From Cristatella mucedo (taxonomy: Eukaryota; Bryozoa; Phylactolaemata; Cristatellidae): DNA of 64,000 bases. The stretch's first letter is position 1. Every line of letters starts with the position of its first letter. The notes beneath the pieces are model-generated. The model saw nothing but the letters and a program-made list of their open reading frames with translations, was not told where the DNA came from and made no database searches. Made by a program: the position numbers and the translations under genes. The stretch spans positions 604,501-668,500 of the forward strand of contig WPIO01000115.1 in the NCBI GenBank assembly GCA_009760855.2, read 5' to 3'. Below are positions 40,935-51,191 of this stretch, in pieces.

Positions 40935-43271
40935 TCACTTGATAAAGCGCCCTCAGAGAACTTAATCTATCTCTAGGCGCTTTACATTTGCTGTACATTT
41001 CAGAAGTCCAGGCGGGGAGTACCAAAGTCATCTGCAAATTTATATGTAGGCATTTCTGTCAAATCAATCCCGAATTTTAGCAATGTTAAGTAGCTGAAAG
41101 TTGTCAAACGCTACTGTGGAGCTGATATGGTCGTCTAATGAAAGGTCACTTTTGAACAGGGCACGTAGATTTAATGCAGATGAAACAGGAGATATGTTGG
41201 CAGAGCCGATTATGACGTTTAAATATTGAATTTTCAAATCGTTCTTGGTATACACTTAACCAATGAGTTGGTCTTTATCATCATTCAGTTTAAAAAGTTT
41301 GCTGCCATTCGTGTGCCGATATCAGCATTAAATGCCGCTAGGGAGTAGAGAGAAATCGACGTGGTGGAGGGCCGGGAGGGATCACAGAAAGTCGTCGCAC
41401 ACGCTAAGCAATGCTGACTCTGTGGACTATAACCTGCTTGCTTGGATTAAAGTTTCAATGTAAGAATTCAGCTAGTCTGCCACAAATCGTTCCAGTGTAC
41501 TTGATAAGAATGTTAGAAGGGAGACTGGGCGGAAGTCGCTCAAGTCTTTTGGGTACATTGCTGAGCTGCTGCACCAGTTTCTGCCTACTTGTGCCCTTTA
41601 ATATTCACTAGAAATTGAATTTGTTTTTAATTCTTTTACAGAAAGACCCTTTGCGGCAGCAGCTTTTGTAATTCAGGTCCTAGACTGTGGAGCGCACTTG
41701 CACAGTTCTTACACGTAACGACATCTCTCCATCGGCAAACTCTGGTACGTTATTTCCTGCAACCATGCGGTGCTACTTTCATACAAATCAGTTCCTCAAA
41801 TGCTCTCGCGGACTCAGCTTTACTTGACACCTTCCCTTTTTGGCGTGACACGGAGTGTGTTTTCTCGGGTAGACGAGCTGAAAACCACTAAGGCTTTGAG
41901 TTCCTGTAGAAAGTCTCCTACGCAACACTGACACGGTCTTTGTGAGAATTTTTTGAATTACAGACAGAACCAAATATACTATAAAGTTAGATCTTATCAT
42001 GAAAAGTTTAGTGTTGAAATTTGGGTACCATTTATTGGCGCTACGTTTTTCAATGGTGTGCTTAAAACAAAGTCAATAGTAGCTAATTGTCAGCAGCCTC
42101 ATTTATAAAACAAAGTCGATAGTAGCTAATTATCAGCAGCCTCATTTATAGAGCGGCGGACGAGCTGCCTTCGTCACCATCGCCGGCTCACAGCAAGCAA
42201 TACAGGATCGTCTACTGCAGGACTCGTGCCTACGACCACCTACGAAAGCGAGCGCCTCATCTCTAAGCGAAGACGATGGCACACACCAGTAACATTTTTT
42301 AGGCATCTTTTATCATACCAGCCGAGGAAGGCCAAAATTCAATGAGGGGGCAGTGAAACGAAATGGTGTGCAAAATTGACAAGATTCGGAAAGTGCTTGA
42401 GATTATTAGTGGTTTGTAAGTTATATGCAATAGGGACCAAATTTCCCAGAGTCTACGGTGTTAGACCTGTGAATTGAACATCTGTCTGTGGCGGTGGTTG
42501 TTTGGATTATGCTTTAGGCTTCAAAGTGTGTGGCCCGTTACAGATAGGGCTGCACACTAATGCCTCGGCCATATATATTAAAGAGACTTGTCTACGAATG
42601 ACATTAAGTTAATATATCATGATACGGACGTTCTTGATTGCAGGCAGTGCTTTATCAAGGTACAAGCACTCTTGAACCGCGGTAGACACGTCAGCAGGAT
42701 TCTTGAAGTGTCATGAAAAAACCAAAGCCCCCTGAACGTGGGCTGCTGACCTGAGAGTAGAGCTACGCATTTCCTAGGCATCAAAAGTGGAGCCCACAAC
42801 TAGGGGAACGCCGTGGACGCTAGCGGCTCCGAGTGACCCTCTAGATGGACGGTGCGTAGGGCAGTGCTAGTAATCCTAGAGGGCGCTGCAGGGCACCTCT
42901 AGGCAGTCGCCTCGCAGTGGCTCTGAGAAGCAAGAGCGTTCCGGGAGGCACGAGACAGTGGAAGGGGCAGCTCAGCGCTCGCTTACCTCGTAGAATAGCC
43001 AGCTGACCGCCTGCGACGCCGATTTTTCGCTCAGGTACGTGCAGTCGACAACGCGCTCGTTTCGGTTAAAGACCACTGTCAGCAGCGCCGAGCCGTCCGA
43101 GAAGATCCTGACCGTCGTGCCGTCGCTTTCTCGCACGTCTCGTCGGATCGAAAACGACGATGGCTGAGGCGTCGGCGGCTGGTGATCCTGCTCGGCGGCC
43201 ATGACCGCCAGTGCCAGCATCGAAGCGATCGTCAGGAATAGAGTGCCGACAGAGTCGGCATCGAGCGGCAT
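36423..43271 (-). CDS. Secreted protein gene, two exons, ~147 residues, family unknown
   Basis: Exon 1 is 42,987-43,271 and exon 2 is 36,423-36,581 (minus strand). Exon 1 starts at an ATG followed by a clear signal peptide (hydrophobic core LFLTIASMLALAVMA), then encodes ...RIFSDGSALLTVVFNRNERV, DCTYLSEKSASQAVSWLFYE and ends with donor GAG|GTAAGC (phase 0). Exon 2 begins after acceptor CCGCTGCTCCACTGTAG in phase 0 and encodes LDNVSAEEHKEATVRKQLKD, GFEGIVASCVVNLNREAECR, ending TGA at 36,423-36,425. The mature protein would be ~120 residues with three Cys. The 6.4-kb intron holds LINE and SINE copies. The arrangement (signal, pro-like region, short helices) might be the pro-part of a phospholipase gene whose later exon lies at 32.4-32.8 kb, but that link is only inferred. 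Confidence 0.55.
36882..39290. other. Intron/intergenic, no gene seen on plus strand
   Basis: AT-rich at 36.9 kb, then mixed. A short imperfect internal duplication (GAGTTGATGTCACTGGCAGA / GAGTGGATGTCATTGCCAGA) at about 37,085-37,130 and another (GCGGTTGGCT..GTGCGGCC / GCGGTTGGCTCGATGAGGCC) at 37,430-37,495 are visible. I found no exon with calcium-loop or HD motifs. Confidence 0.4.
39300..39460 (-). mobile_element. SINE-B copy, minus strand
   Basis: On the minus strand: a tRNA-like head with GGTCGTGAGTTCGAGTCTT (box B), then a body with GATGCTACGGCTCTTCCACC, which matches the plus-strand copy at 29.0 kb. The head carries GGATAAGATGCTTG, a box-A-like segment. Confidence 0.6.
39465..39635 (-). 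mobile_element. SINE-B copy, minus strand (adjacent)
   Basis: On the minus strand: AAGAGGTAAGGCGCTC (box-A-like), CAGGTTGTGAGTTCGAGTCT (box B), a body with CCGCTACGGCTTA, and the end AACGAGGCTGTTTAATAAAC. Same family and orientation as the copy directly beside it. Confidence 0.6.
39930..40246 (-). mobile_element. L2A 3' end, older copy interrupted by a second L2A
   Basis: Contains the reverse complement of the L2A 3' UTR (GTTAGGTTGACATG, then ATATGCGTTTTTAGTTTC, ATGTGGTCAAGTCAGG) and stops abruptly in '..TTTGGGAGCAC' where TTAATAATAATTATAATGC (the tail of the next copy) begins. Confidence 0.75.
40247..41335 (-). mobile_element. L2A LINE, 5'-truncated, with nested L2A tail
   Basis: The tail at 40,247-40,320 is followed by the ORF2 C-terminal region. 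Upstream pieces are NLRALFKSDLSLDDHISSTV (near 41,140) and the LNDDKT region (near 41,300). A further tail-only copy with a (TAA)n tract is nested at about 40,903-41,005. Confidence 0.82.
41340..42960. other. Intronic DNA with a 45-bp tandem duplication
   Basis: Two near-identical adjacent units at about 42,062-42,151 (AAAACAAAGTC(A/G)ATAGTAGC ... CTCATTTATA). Otherwise no recognised gene or repeat. Confidence 0.55.
42987..43271 (-). CDS. Exon 1 (signal peptide) of the secreted-protein gene
   Basis: 95 codons from ATG to a strong donor (TACGAG|GTAAGC). Signal peptide at residues 1-26, then a Pro/Gln-rich linker and a charged beta-like segment with one Cys. GC-rich like the 32-kb exon. Confidence 0.62.
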
Positions 43272-43279
43272 GGCGCGTT

Positions 43280-44640
43280 TGCTGGCTGTAGCTGTGCTCG
43301 AATGTGATGGCTGCTGCTGCTAGCCGCCTGTCAGTGAGGACACATTCGAAGCTGCCGCTGCACGTGAACATTCCCACGCTGGCTAGCGGGGCAGGTCTAC
43401 AGCAGCGATGGCACGTGTACACACACACACGTGCTCTGAAAGCAAACACTGGCCTCGGGACTGCAGCTTGGCGGGCGGGGCTTCCAACGTCCCTATATCA
43501 AGGCCTCTCGCTCGTCCGGCAGGCCGCCACCCTTAGCAGCAGGCAGCCTCCTTAAGGGCGCATCTTCTCCTTTTTGTTTTCTGTTTCCCTTTGGCAATTT
43601 TAGTGAGTTCATAGACACTGTCCGGCAGAATGCTAGCGCAGGCATGCGCCAGTTGGCGTTGAGACCACTTATTCAGCCCATTGAGCCTGCAAATTGTCCA
43701 ATAGGTAATCTATAGAGTACACATTTCTGTAACTAAATGATACACACTAAGCAATCGTAGGAATCGAGAAAGTAGCGGCGTTGGTTAATGATTAATCAGT
43801 GAGTAGGCACTTTTAGCAAAGGGGAAGTTTTTCTAAAGGCGTGCCTACGCTGGCGGAGCTAGATCAACCCTAGTCAATACTGTGGGTCAGTGAATCGACT
43901 AGCATTGCAGAATTGCATTTTAGAATGACCGTGCGGCGGCACAAGCAAACTTTAAGCAAACCCAGAGGAAGCGCTGGAGCGTCGCTTCCCGAAACTCTAT
44001 GTCAAGTGCTTGGTTCTCGGAATGACAGCAGTGCACGCGTGGGCTGACCAAACTTGACCAAACTTGAGCTAAACCGCAGCGATCTGAGCTAAAAGTACTT
44101 TTAAAAGTTGCATTTCAGTCGTTTTGCTGTTCTCTGTAAGACTTCGTGCACGGGTTTTTTGAGGTGGGCTAAGTTTCAGTGAGCGAGTGTGTGTATGTAC
44201 CAGCGGGTACAAAAGAATGAGCAGTGCTTAACATCGGGCGCACAGAGGAGCTCCAGCAAAGCTGACCGTAAAATAACTAAAAGTAATAGCAGACCATCAG
44301 CAGTGCTGCCAGCCAGATCAAGGCTGTGTGAATTTGCCGAAGGAAATGCAGCTGTCTGTCCAATACAGCAATGAATGAAAGTTATTGTGACGCTCGAGAT
44401 CCTCATTGAGGCAGAAAAATCGGGTCACTGAAGCTACGTACTGCCGATGATATGTGCTACAAACGTATCGGCGTTAAAAAGGAGAAAATCTAGCTGAGTA
44501 AGCTGGAGTCGAGTTGAAACTGCGACTGCAGTTTCAATTGAGTCAACAACCTTCTGATGGTTGCTAAACACAGGCACATGTACTGACTCTATTGAGTTAG
44601 TACCTGTACCTATCGACACGAATATAGTTGCAGTAATCAC
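43280..44640. other. Upstream flank of the secreted-protein gene, nothing else seen
   Basis: Immediately upstream of the exon 1 ATG the sequence is GC-rich, with a (GTGTGT)-like tract near 43,415. A weak TATA-like GATATAGGG (minus strand) lies near 43,493. No gene is supported from 43.6 to 44.6 kb. Confidence 0.35.
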
Positions 44641-44960
44641 ACCAAGATGGCAACCAACGTTCTCAAATTTGATGAAGATACAACAAACTTACTAGCTATC
44701 AGCGAACCAAGTTTTAATCATAGAATAGAAAACGCTACCCTCAAAATGGGCTGCACTAGCCAGCATCCGCTATTTGAACGTATATGCATCTTGCTGTCCA
44801 GTTCCAAATTAATTTTCCCTACATGACCTTTGCAGTCAAGTCGATCTAATTTCAGAAACATTACTTTGCCAAAATTTTAGGCACGTCTGGACCTTACACT
44901 ACAAGCCATGAAGCGTGCTAGTGTTTGCTTACTGTAACTTTTGGCCTTATTTTAAGGTCA
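44640..44960 (+). mobile_element. Strongly decayed L2A fragment
   Basis: ATGGCAACCAACGTTCTCAA, then 'AACTTACTAGCTATCAGCGA' and 'CTACCCTCAAAATGGGCTGC' correspond to L2A ORF2 'MAANVLKL.DDKTNLLVMGKP' and 'TLKIGSAS'. The frame is lost. 44.96-45.63 kb shows nothing recognisable. Confidence 0.55.
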
Positions 44961-45635
44961 GATTGTCTATTCCTAAAGAGAAGGATCATACGAATGCTCT
45001 CCAATGTAGGCCCTTCGGTCGATTGACTGTCTTACAACACGTATAGCTGTTGCATACTCTGGAATAGGAGATAGTGTGCCAATATTCAATGAAGACATAT
45101 TCAGGAGGTATTCTCACCGAGTTTCACTCAACGGCTGCAAAGCCTAGTTAGATTAGTCAGCCAGCCCACCTGCTGTAGCCTCTTCCTAAAATATGGATTG
45201 CTTGTTCCTAAGTTATCTTCCACCAGTTTTACGTGTGTGTGAGTTAAGTAGCCGCTCAAAAATAATCGTCGTGTGATTAGCACAGATATAAGCCCAAATA
45301 TTTATTGTACATTGCGGGAATGCTATGCAACAGCATGCTCCCCAAATCGCCCTGAATTACCACAAAGTCGCTGCTCATAGGCTCTCTTCTCTTCGGCGGA
45401 ATCTCACATAAAAAGAAGTTGGTGTGTAATGCATCAGGTGTATTCAAGAAATCGAAGCAGCTTGACGATTCATTCAGCTTCGTAACTAAGTCAGTGGCGG
45501 CCTTAATAGCATGAGGACTTGAATGGAAAAAATAACATCACCAAGTTGATCAACGCCAATGCAACATCCCGTCTAGACTTCTTGTTACAAACCTTTTAAT
45601 GCCATTGCCAAAAAATTTAAAGATTGAATGTTTTT

Positions 45636-46075
45636 AATGTAATGTAACGTATCTCCGACTGTAACTCCACAAAGTCATAAAGACCACGTGGGTGTTACGC
45701 AGGAGAGTTTTGCATAGCCCAGTCACAGCCTAAGCGGCTTTCGGTACGCATTCGGTAGCCAACGGAGTTTGTCTCATGCGACAAAGAGAAAGTGGGAAGG
45801 GTAGCAGAGTCAAGAGAGCAGTTGAGGTAGTGAGTAGCATAGAAGTAGCAGCTCAGGACCGCTGAAAAGGATGAACCGTAGTCGGTAGTAAGAGAGTAGT
45901 TGTCGTTGCGTAAGAATTGTGGAAGCGATCTCCACAGTCTATGACCTGCAGAGCTAAAGCTTCTGTCGCCAACGGTCTTTAAGCGAAGGAATGAAACAGC
46001 TAATTTATTGTCCACACAGTACCTGAGGGCACAAAGAGGCTGAAATTGGTGTAAGGGGTAAGGCCGTGGTATATC
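45636..46075 (-). mobile_element. LINE-B 3' end
   Basis: Begins with an ATGTAATGTAACG tail (reverse strand). On the minus strand it encodes MDNKLAVSFLRLKTVGDRSF, then SSAGHRLWRSLPQFLRND. Close to the copy at 23.1-23.5 kb. Confidence 0.82.
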
Positions 46076-46079
46076 CTAA

Positions 46080-46857
46080 AAAATGGTTAAAATGGTAATT
46101 TTTTTGAAATTCGCGTATTAAAGATAAACTAGTTATAAATGCAAGCTGAAATTGTGGTGGTTGTCAGATGACTGAAACATAATCAATACAATTATTATGT
46201 AAGACCTATTGAAACCGGAAGTATCATCGAGCTAAACAAAATAATTTTCTTTGACAAATAACTGAGCCGGAACTGCGGTTTTCTGGTGAACTCTGTGAAT
46301 ATACGCTACTCAGCCCTAAACGGACCCATAAAAAAATAATTTTAGAAAATGATAAAACGTAAAACTTCCCGATAATGACACGCCCCTCGAGATTACACGT
46401 CCGACTCGTAGTATTACAAGATCCTAAAAGAGTAAACCCCCTATCGCAGGGTACGTAGTCCAGCCTCTGCTTCCCCGCCTCGCCCAGCAACCGGCGGTAA
46501 ACGGCATTCCTAAGCCCAATCCTTATTTACTTGGCAGAAACAGGTTAACATTGGTATGTTTACATTGGATCACAAACTGGAACTGACTGTCGTTCGGCCA
46601 GTAGACGAACATTGTGGGTAATGTATAGATAATTTACTGCTGCCGGGGCCGCCGTAACTATCCATTATCACGGCACCGCCTGAATCCTGGGTCAGCTGAT
46701 CCAGTTCCCCACGAGGCGACGGCCGTGAGTGGTCCATTGTTCGGCGGCCGGTCAGCGTGGTGACTTGGATGTAACCATCACGTCGTTTACTGGAAGCCGG
46801 TCTGAAAGTGTTGATTCATTGCTATTCAATGAAATTGAGGTGATTTCAAGTTGTCAT
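46080..46857. other. Flank of the LTR retrotransposon, no gene seen
   Basis: AT-rich to 46.25 kb, then mixed. No domain is recognisable. It ends in GTCAT (46,853-46,857), the left copy of the LTR element's target duplication. Confidence 0.45.
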
Positions 46858-47148
46858 TGTGCTTCGATGTGCCTTACACGAAGAACGCCCGCACAGAACC
46901 AACACCAACAGTTTATTCGACTACAGAGCAGAGGGAGCACGACTTCACTCGCCCCTCTCTCCCCACTGAATCCCCCTCCTCGCCCACGGCTGTTTTTGCC
47001 GACCCCGATGTTGAGTCCACCATCTGACTGTGGTTACCGGCCTGTCCAAACCACACCACAGGCGGACCACAGCTATGCACCACCGGTGATGCTCCTGACA
47101 GCTGTTAAAAGGATGGAGCGGTACCGGCCTGCATATAATCAGACCACA
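46858..47148 (-). repeat. 3' LTR of the Ty3/gypsy element
   Basis: Same sequence as the other LTR apart from one extra A, one G/T and one C/G difference. It is preceded (minus strand) by the purine-rich AAGGTCAAGGGAGCG at 47,149-47,163, the likely polypurine tract. Confidence 0.93.
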
Positions 47149-47223
47149 CGCTCCCTTGACCTTAAGGTCACAAGTTTCCAGCTGCAATTCGAGTAGCGCA
47201 CTGTACGTCCCCTGACGTACAGA

Positions 47224-48279
47224 TCAGTCCATGACGTAGTCGGAGAACCAACGTGGGGGCTGCAGTTCTGACCGCACGCGAAGCTGGTGGCCGCCCCTTT
47301 CCTCTGTCCCAGCATGCTCATCATCTCCGCCTCTTATCTGGGAGGGTGCTGGCAGCTGAGCCGGCAATACTGGCTCAGCGTCCGGAACTAACCTGACGTC
47401 CGACACGTGTCTTCGGATTCCGTTCACCTCGACACCAAGGCCGTGAGTCCCTGAGGTAACAATCCCTTCCGGCCATTCTGATGTACACCGCGCATCGGCT
47501 GGTTTCACAAAAACCCTTTGGCCCGCTGTGTAGTTAATGGCAGATTGGGCGTTGCAGTGCTGTATCTTCTTTGGCTGGAGCGGGCACCGCCATTCATACG
47601 TAAATAACCGCCTGTGAGGCACGGTTTCGCCCTTTATCCCCTCAGTCGGCGCCGAATTGTACCAGTACACCATATCTAGTACTTCTCTACCGGTGCGAGC
47701 TGCCATGCCTTTGATAGTCCGATGCATGCGTTCGACTATGCCGTTGCCTTCCGGTCGGTAAGCACACCGGTAGACGGTCTCAACGCCCCAGCGTTCGCAG
47801 AGACGCCGAACTGCCTCAGATCGGAACGAGGCGCTGTTGTCCATCAGAAGCTGCATGGGTGAGCCTCTCTCTCGAAAGATTTGCTCCAGCACTCTGGTGA
47901 TAAGGTGCACCTCTTCGCTAGGAATGGGCCGCCATAGCGTAAATCTGCTGGGCCCACAATCCACCAGCGTCAGATATTTCTCATTGCGGTAGTGCGTGAC
48001 ATCTATCGCAAGATGAGACCAGGGTTCGGTGACGTCAAGACTGCCTCGCTGCCACGAAATCGGCGACGGATCCACTGATCTGCAGCGAAGACAGGAGCGA
48101 ACAATTCGTTCTACATCGGTTCTGCGGATGTTCGCATTAGGGTGACAAAGCCTCGCCAGGTATAGCGTCCTGTCGACGCCCAGGTGGAGCAGATTGTGGA
48201 ATTGCTTGAGGTCGATATTGGGAGCCGCCAAACTGACCTCGGGAGCCACGGCACCGGTACAGTAAGTCGTGAACTTCAC
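47224..48279 (-). CDS. pol: Integrase of the Ty3/gypsy element
   Basis: 351 codons. HHCC-type zinc-binding region (HNLLHLGVDR...CLRC), catalytic core with AIDVTHY, LLMDNSASF and GIVERMHR (35 residues between the second D and E), and a C-terminal module RVFVKPADARCTSEWPEGIV, then VEVNGIRRHVSDVRLV. It ends near the polypurine tract with WFSDYVMD. Confidence 0.9.
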   Translation of the reverse strand: MKFTTYCTGAVAPEVSLAAPNIDLKQFHNLLHLGVDRTLYLARLCHPNANIRRTDVERIVRSCLRCRSVDPSPISWQRGSLDVTEPWSHLAIDVTHYRNEKYLTLVDCGPSRFTLWRPIPSEEVHLITRVLEQIFRERGSPMQLLMDNSASFRSEAVRRLCERWGVETVYRCAYRPEGNGIVERMHRTIKGMAARTGREVLDMVYWYNSAPTEGIKGETVPHRRLFTYEWRCPLQPKKIQHCNAQSAINYTAGQRVFVKPADARCTSEWPEGIVTSGTHGLGVEVNGIRRHVSDVRLVPDAEPVLPAQLPAPSQIRGGDDEHAGTEERGGHQLRVRSELQPPRWFSDYVMD

Positions 48280-48313
48280 CCACCTTTGCGGTACTCGCGT
48301 CAGCTGGTCCGCT

Positions 48314-49449
48314 TTATTCTCCGGCGACCATACTCGGCTGACAGTCGTCTCCAGATTGCACTCCCGTTATAATATCTCGGAGTAGGCCCAATCGTCGTCG
48401 AATTATCTCCTCTCTCATGCCGCGCGTCCTCACGGGTTTATCCCCATCGATCAATGACTTCAGCCAACCAAACACCGAAGTTGAATCAGTCACGATTTGA
48501 ACTTTCTGAAGTCCCCATGCAATAGCGATGTTAGGGCCTTTGATGACGGCTTCTAGCTCGGCGGTGTTTATATGCGAAGTATCGTCCGGCTTTCGAAGCC
48601 AAGAGGCATCCTCAACCACTTTACCGTCAATTTCAAGGCACGTTCCAATAGCGATGCTGCTCGCATCGCACCACAATTTTCCGCTGACGACATTGGACAC
48701 CTGCCACGCGCCAGCCACCGGATCAGAAGCTAGCACCCTGCCATGGACGTCGCGAGCAATTTCCAGAACCTCACTCGGCACTTTGCTGTCCCAGTCCTGC
48801 TCGCTGGCTATACGTTTGAGGTAACTGCAAGCAGGTCGCAGCCAGCCGGCTACCGGAAAATGCCCGACGAGTTGCCCACACCAAGAAAATAATTCTCGCC
48901 GCGTCAGCACTGACTGTACAGAGCCTATGGCATTATCTCGGCGCCATACGAGCTCGTTGCGTTTACTGTCAATGCGGAGGCCTAGGACACGACCACCCTC
49001 TAACTTTTCAGGTGGTTTTGCTTCAAGTCCGTACTCGCGGAGAAGCTCAATCACACGGTCGTTTGAGACGATATCATTGTTCGCCAAGATGTCGTCAACA
49101 TACGAATCCGTGCCGGATCTGACCCGCTCATCCATAGACAACACTTTATTTAAGATAACAGTCATTATTTTTGGTGCAACGTTAAGGCCGAAACCCAGGC
49201 GAGTCAGGCAGTATCGGCGGCCATGAAATTCAACCACCTGGTACTTCCACAATGGTGGGTCTACGTGAATTTGCAAATAGGCCTTACGCAGGTCACGACG
49301 GTTACGTTTCGTCCCATTCGCCGCCATGCACGAAGTTTATTACTGCACACGTCGCCTTCAGCCGTGTGGCTCGACACGAACTGGTTGAGCTCGCGATAGT
49401 CGAGGACGGGCCTCACTTTCCCTTTGCTGCTTTGGACCACCGCCATCAA
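48314..49449 (-). CDS. pol: Reverse transcriptase and RNase H of the Ty3/gypsy element
   Basis: The N-terminal RT block (MAVVQSSKGKVRPVLDYREL) is in one frame (49,261-49,449). The main frame (48,314-49,327) holds RKAYLQIHVDPPLWKYQV, RLGFGLNVAPKIM, the catalytic SYVDDILAN, and then RNase H with KLWCDASSIAIG, HINTAELEAV and IVTDSTSVFGWL. The change of frame lies near 49,300. Together these give all core RT motifs and three acidic RNase H residues. Confidence 0.88.
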
Positions 49450-49503
49450 GGGAATCAGCCCACCGCACTCCCCGTGAAAAGGTTGAAGCCAACCACACTT
49501 TAT

Positions 49504-50155
49504 TCAGTCCTCCACTTCCCGTTCATATTCTGCTTCTACCTCAGCCGGAATGCGATATGAGGACACGCGGTTCTGCAGCATGGGGCCTGTACGCCTTCTT
49601 TCCAGTTCCAGCACACGTGCCACGCGCCATCGTGGAATATGGCAGTAAAATCTTTGTCGGAGACTGTAAGCTCGCTCGAATTTCCGACCTTTGCAATGAG
49701 CGAAACGTCGGTGGCCGGGGGGTGAGTGAGGGCAGGTTACACTGTTTCTTTCGCATCGGGTCGTTGGAGCCTCATTACCGAAGTCAACTTGGCCTTCACC
49801 GTCGTGCCCTACGCAGACGCCGCCTAGCGCTCTTATGACATCCATCCCAAGGATGACGTCCCAGCCAGCAATTATATCGGTCACCAAACAATTAACCTCC
49901 AGCGGTACTCCTCTAATTAACAAACTGACCTTACACGTAGAGGTACAGAGAGCGCGCGGTCACCGTTCATCATCAAGATACCCTCCCTCGCAGGCTGCAG
50001 ATCACGAGAGGAGGCCAGCACTGATGCAAGCACCGTGCGGGAGCAGCCGGTGTCGACAAGTGCAGTAGCGAACTGGCCATTTAACATCACGCCAATGGAG
50101 GGCAGTCGCGCCGAAGTCACGGGGAACACGCTGGCGCAGGTGTTGGCGGTTCCCC
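49504..50155 (-). CDS. Aspartic protease region of the Ty3/gypsy element
   Basis: It encodes FATALVDTGCSRTVLAS with the D-T-G active-site triad near 50,060, and downstream in another frame IIAGWDVILGMDVIRALGGV, the usual hydrophobic 'I.G.D.L' flap/C-terminal strand. The two parts are in different frames with a short overlap near 49,917-49,923. It is followed by a poorly conserved linker to RT. Confidence 0.78.
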
Positions 50156-50882
50156 TTATTCGTTTTTTTGATCGCCGAATTTTTTACCACACGCAGCAGC
50201 TAGATGATTCGGATCGCCGCAGATCCAGCAAAGTCGCGTGCGCGGCCCGCTGCGAAAAGGCCGGTCGGTGTACCGCCTTTGAGAGTCCGTCTTAGACTGC
50301 ACCACGACGCCACGGGTCTGAGCGCGTCGATCCTCGAAACGGCCGGCGAGACATGCCGCACTTGACGAGACAAAGTTCCTTGACATTTCAACCAGCACCG
50401 GCAAATCAGCTTTGGTAAGCGAGCACGCTGCTCGAAGTTGACGCTTTACGTCATCGGGTAGGCCCGACACAAATGCGCACTTCAGCAAAGACTCCGGGGG
50501 ATACGCAGGTGCCCCCGCTTGAGCAGCAAAGACAATAGACGCCAAGCGAACAAGGTCGGCCAAGTAGACGTCTGGCGACTCACCCTCGCGAAGTTTTCTG
50601 CTCGATAACTCGTCGTACGCGCGGAAGCAATCGGGCGAAAACGCGGGCGCTGAGTGCGCGTTTCACCTTCGTATAGTCACATTTATCACTGTCCACCAGC
50701 CCTTCATAGACGGCAAAAGCTCTGCCGGTTAAATACAAGGGCATGAGTGCGGCAAGATCGTCATCTTCAATCTTGTTCGTCTTGGCCACGGAGTCCAGTC
50801 GACGTACCCACGCGACGAAGTCCGTTTTGCCGTCATAAGGTTCAATTTTGCCTAGCATTACCATTGATGCCATCGACTCCAT
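50156..50882 (-). pseudogene. gag: gag of the Ty3/gypsy element, frameshifted
   Basis: The first frame (50,882-50,580) starts at ATG 14 nt from the LTR and encodes a capsid-like helical region (YDGKTDFVAWVRRLDSVAKT). A second frame (to 50,156) carries the rest and a nucleocapsid knuckle CWICGDPNHLAAAC (C-x2-C-x4-H-x4-C). The frame change lies near 50,645-50,660, so this gag would not make a full product. Confidence 0.82.
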
Positions 50883-50896
50883 CCCAAGAAATAGCT

Positions 50897-51186
50897 TGTG
50901 CTTCGATGTGCCTTACACGAAGAACGCCCGCACAGAACCAACACCAACAGTTTATTCGACTACAGAGCAGAGGGAGCACGACTTCACTCGCCCCTCTCTC
51001 CCCACTGAATCCCCCTCCTCGCCCACGGCTGTTTTTGCCGACCCCGATGGTGAGTCCACCATCTGACTGTGGTTACCGGCCTGTCCAAACCACACCACAG
51101 GCGGACCACAGCTATGCACCACCGGTGATGCTCCTGACAGCTGTTAAAGGATGGAGCGGTACGGGCCTGCATATAATCAGACCACA
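50897..51186 (-). repeat. 5' LTR of the Ty3/gypsy element
   Basis: Begins (minus strand) TGTGGTCTGATTATATGC and ends CATCGAAGCACA. Carries AATAAA (complement near 50,952), probably the poly(A) signal. It is flanked on the plus-strand right by GTCAT at 51,187-51,191. Confidence 0.93.
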
Positions 51187-51191
51187 GTCAT

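Larger units (their letters stand above)
46858..51186 (-). mobile_element. Ty3/gypsy-type LTR retrotransposon, near full length
   Basis: 4,329 bp with 291/290-bp LTRs (46,858-47,148 and 50,897-51,186) ending TG...CA and flanked by the 5-bp duplication GTCAT. On the minus strand the order is gag (CCHC knuckle), aspartic protease (VDTG), RT (YVDD), RNase H, integrase (D-D35E) and a C-terminal module, the Ty3/gypsy order. LTRs differ at three positions, so the insertion is young, yet gag and the pol joins contain frame changes, so this copy appears inactive. The polypurine tract precedes the 3' LTR. No primer-binding site is recognisable. No envelope-like frame is present. Confidence 0.93.

Noticed and set aside
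46729-47196. 155-codon plus-strand frame crossing the LTR edge
   Set aside because: It runs through the LTR boundary and against the coding strand of the element; the same frame recurs at the other LTR only because the LTRs are identical.
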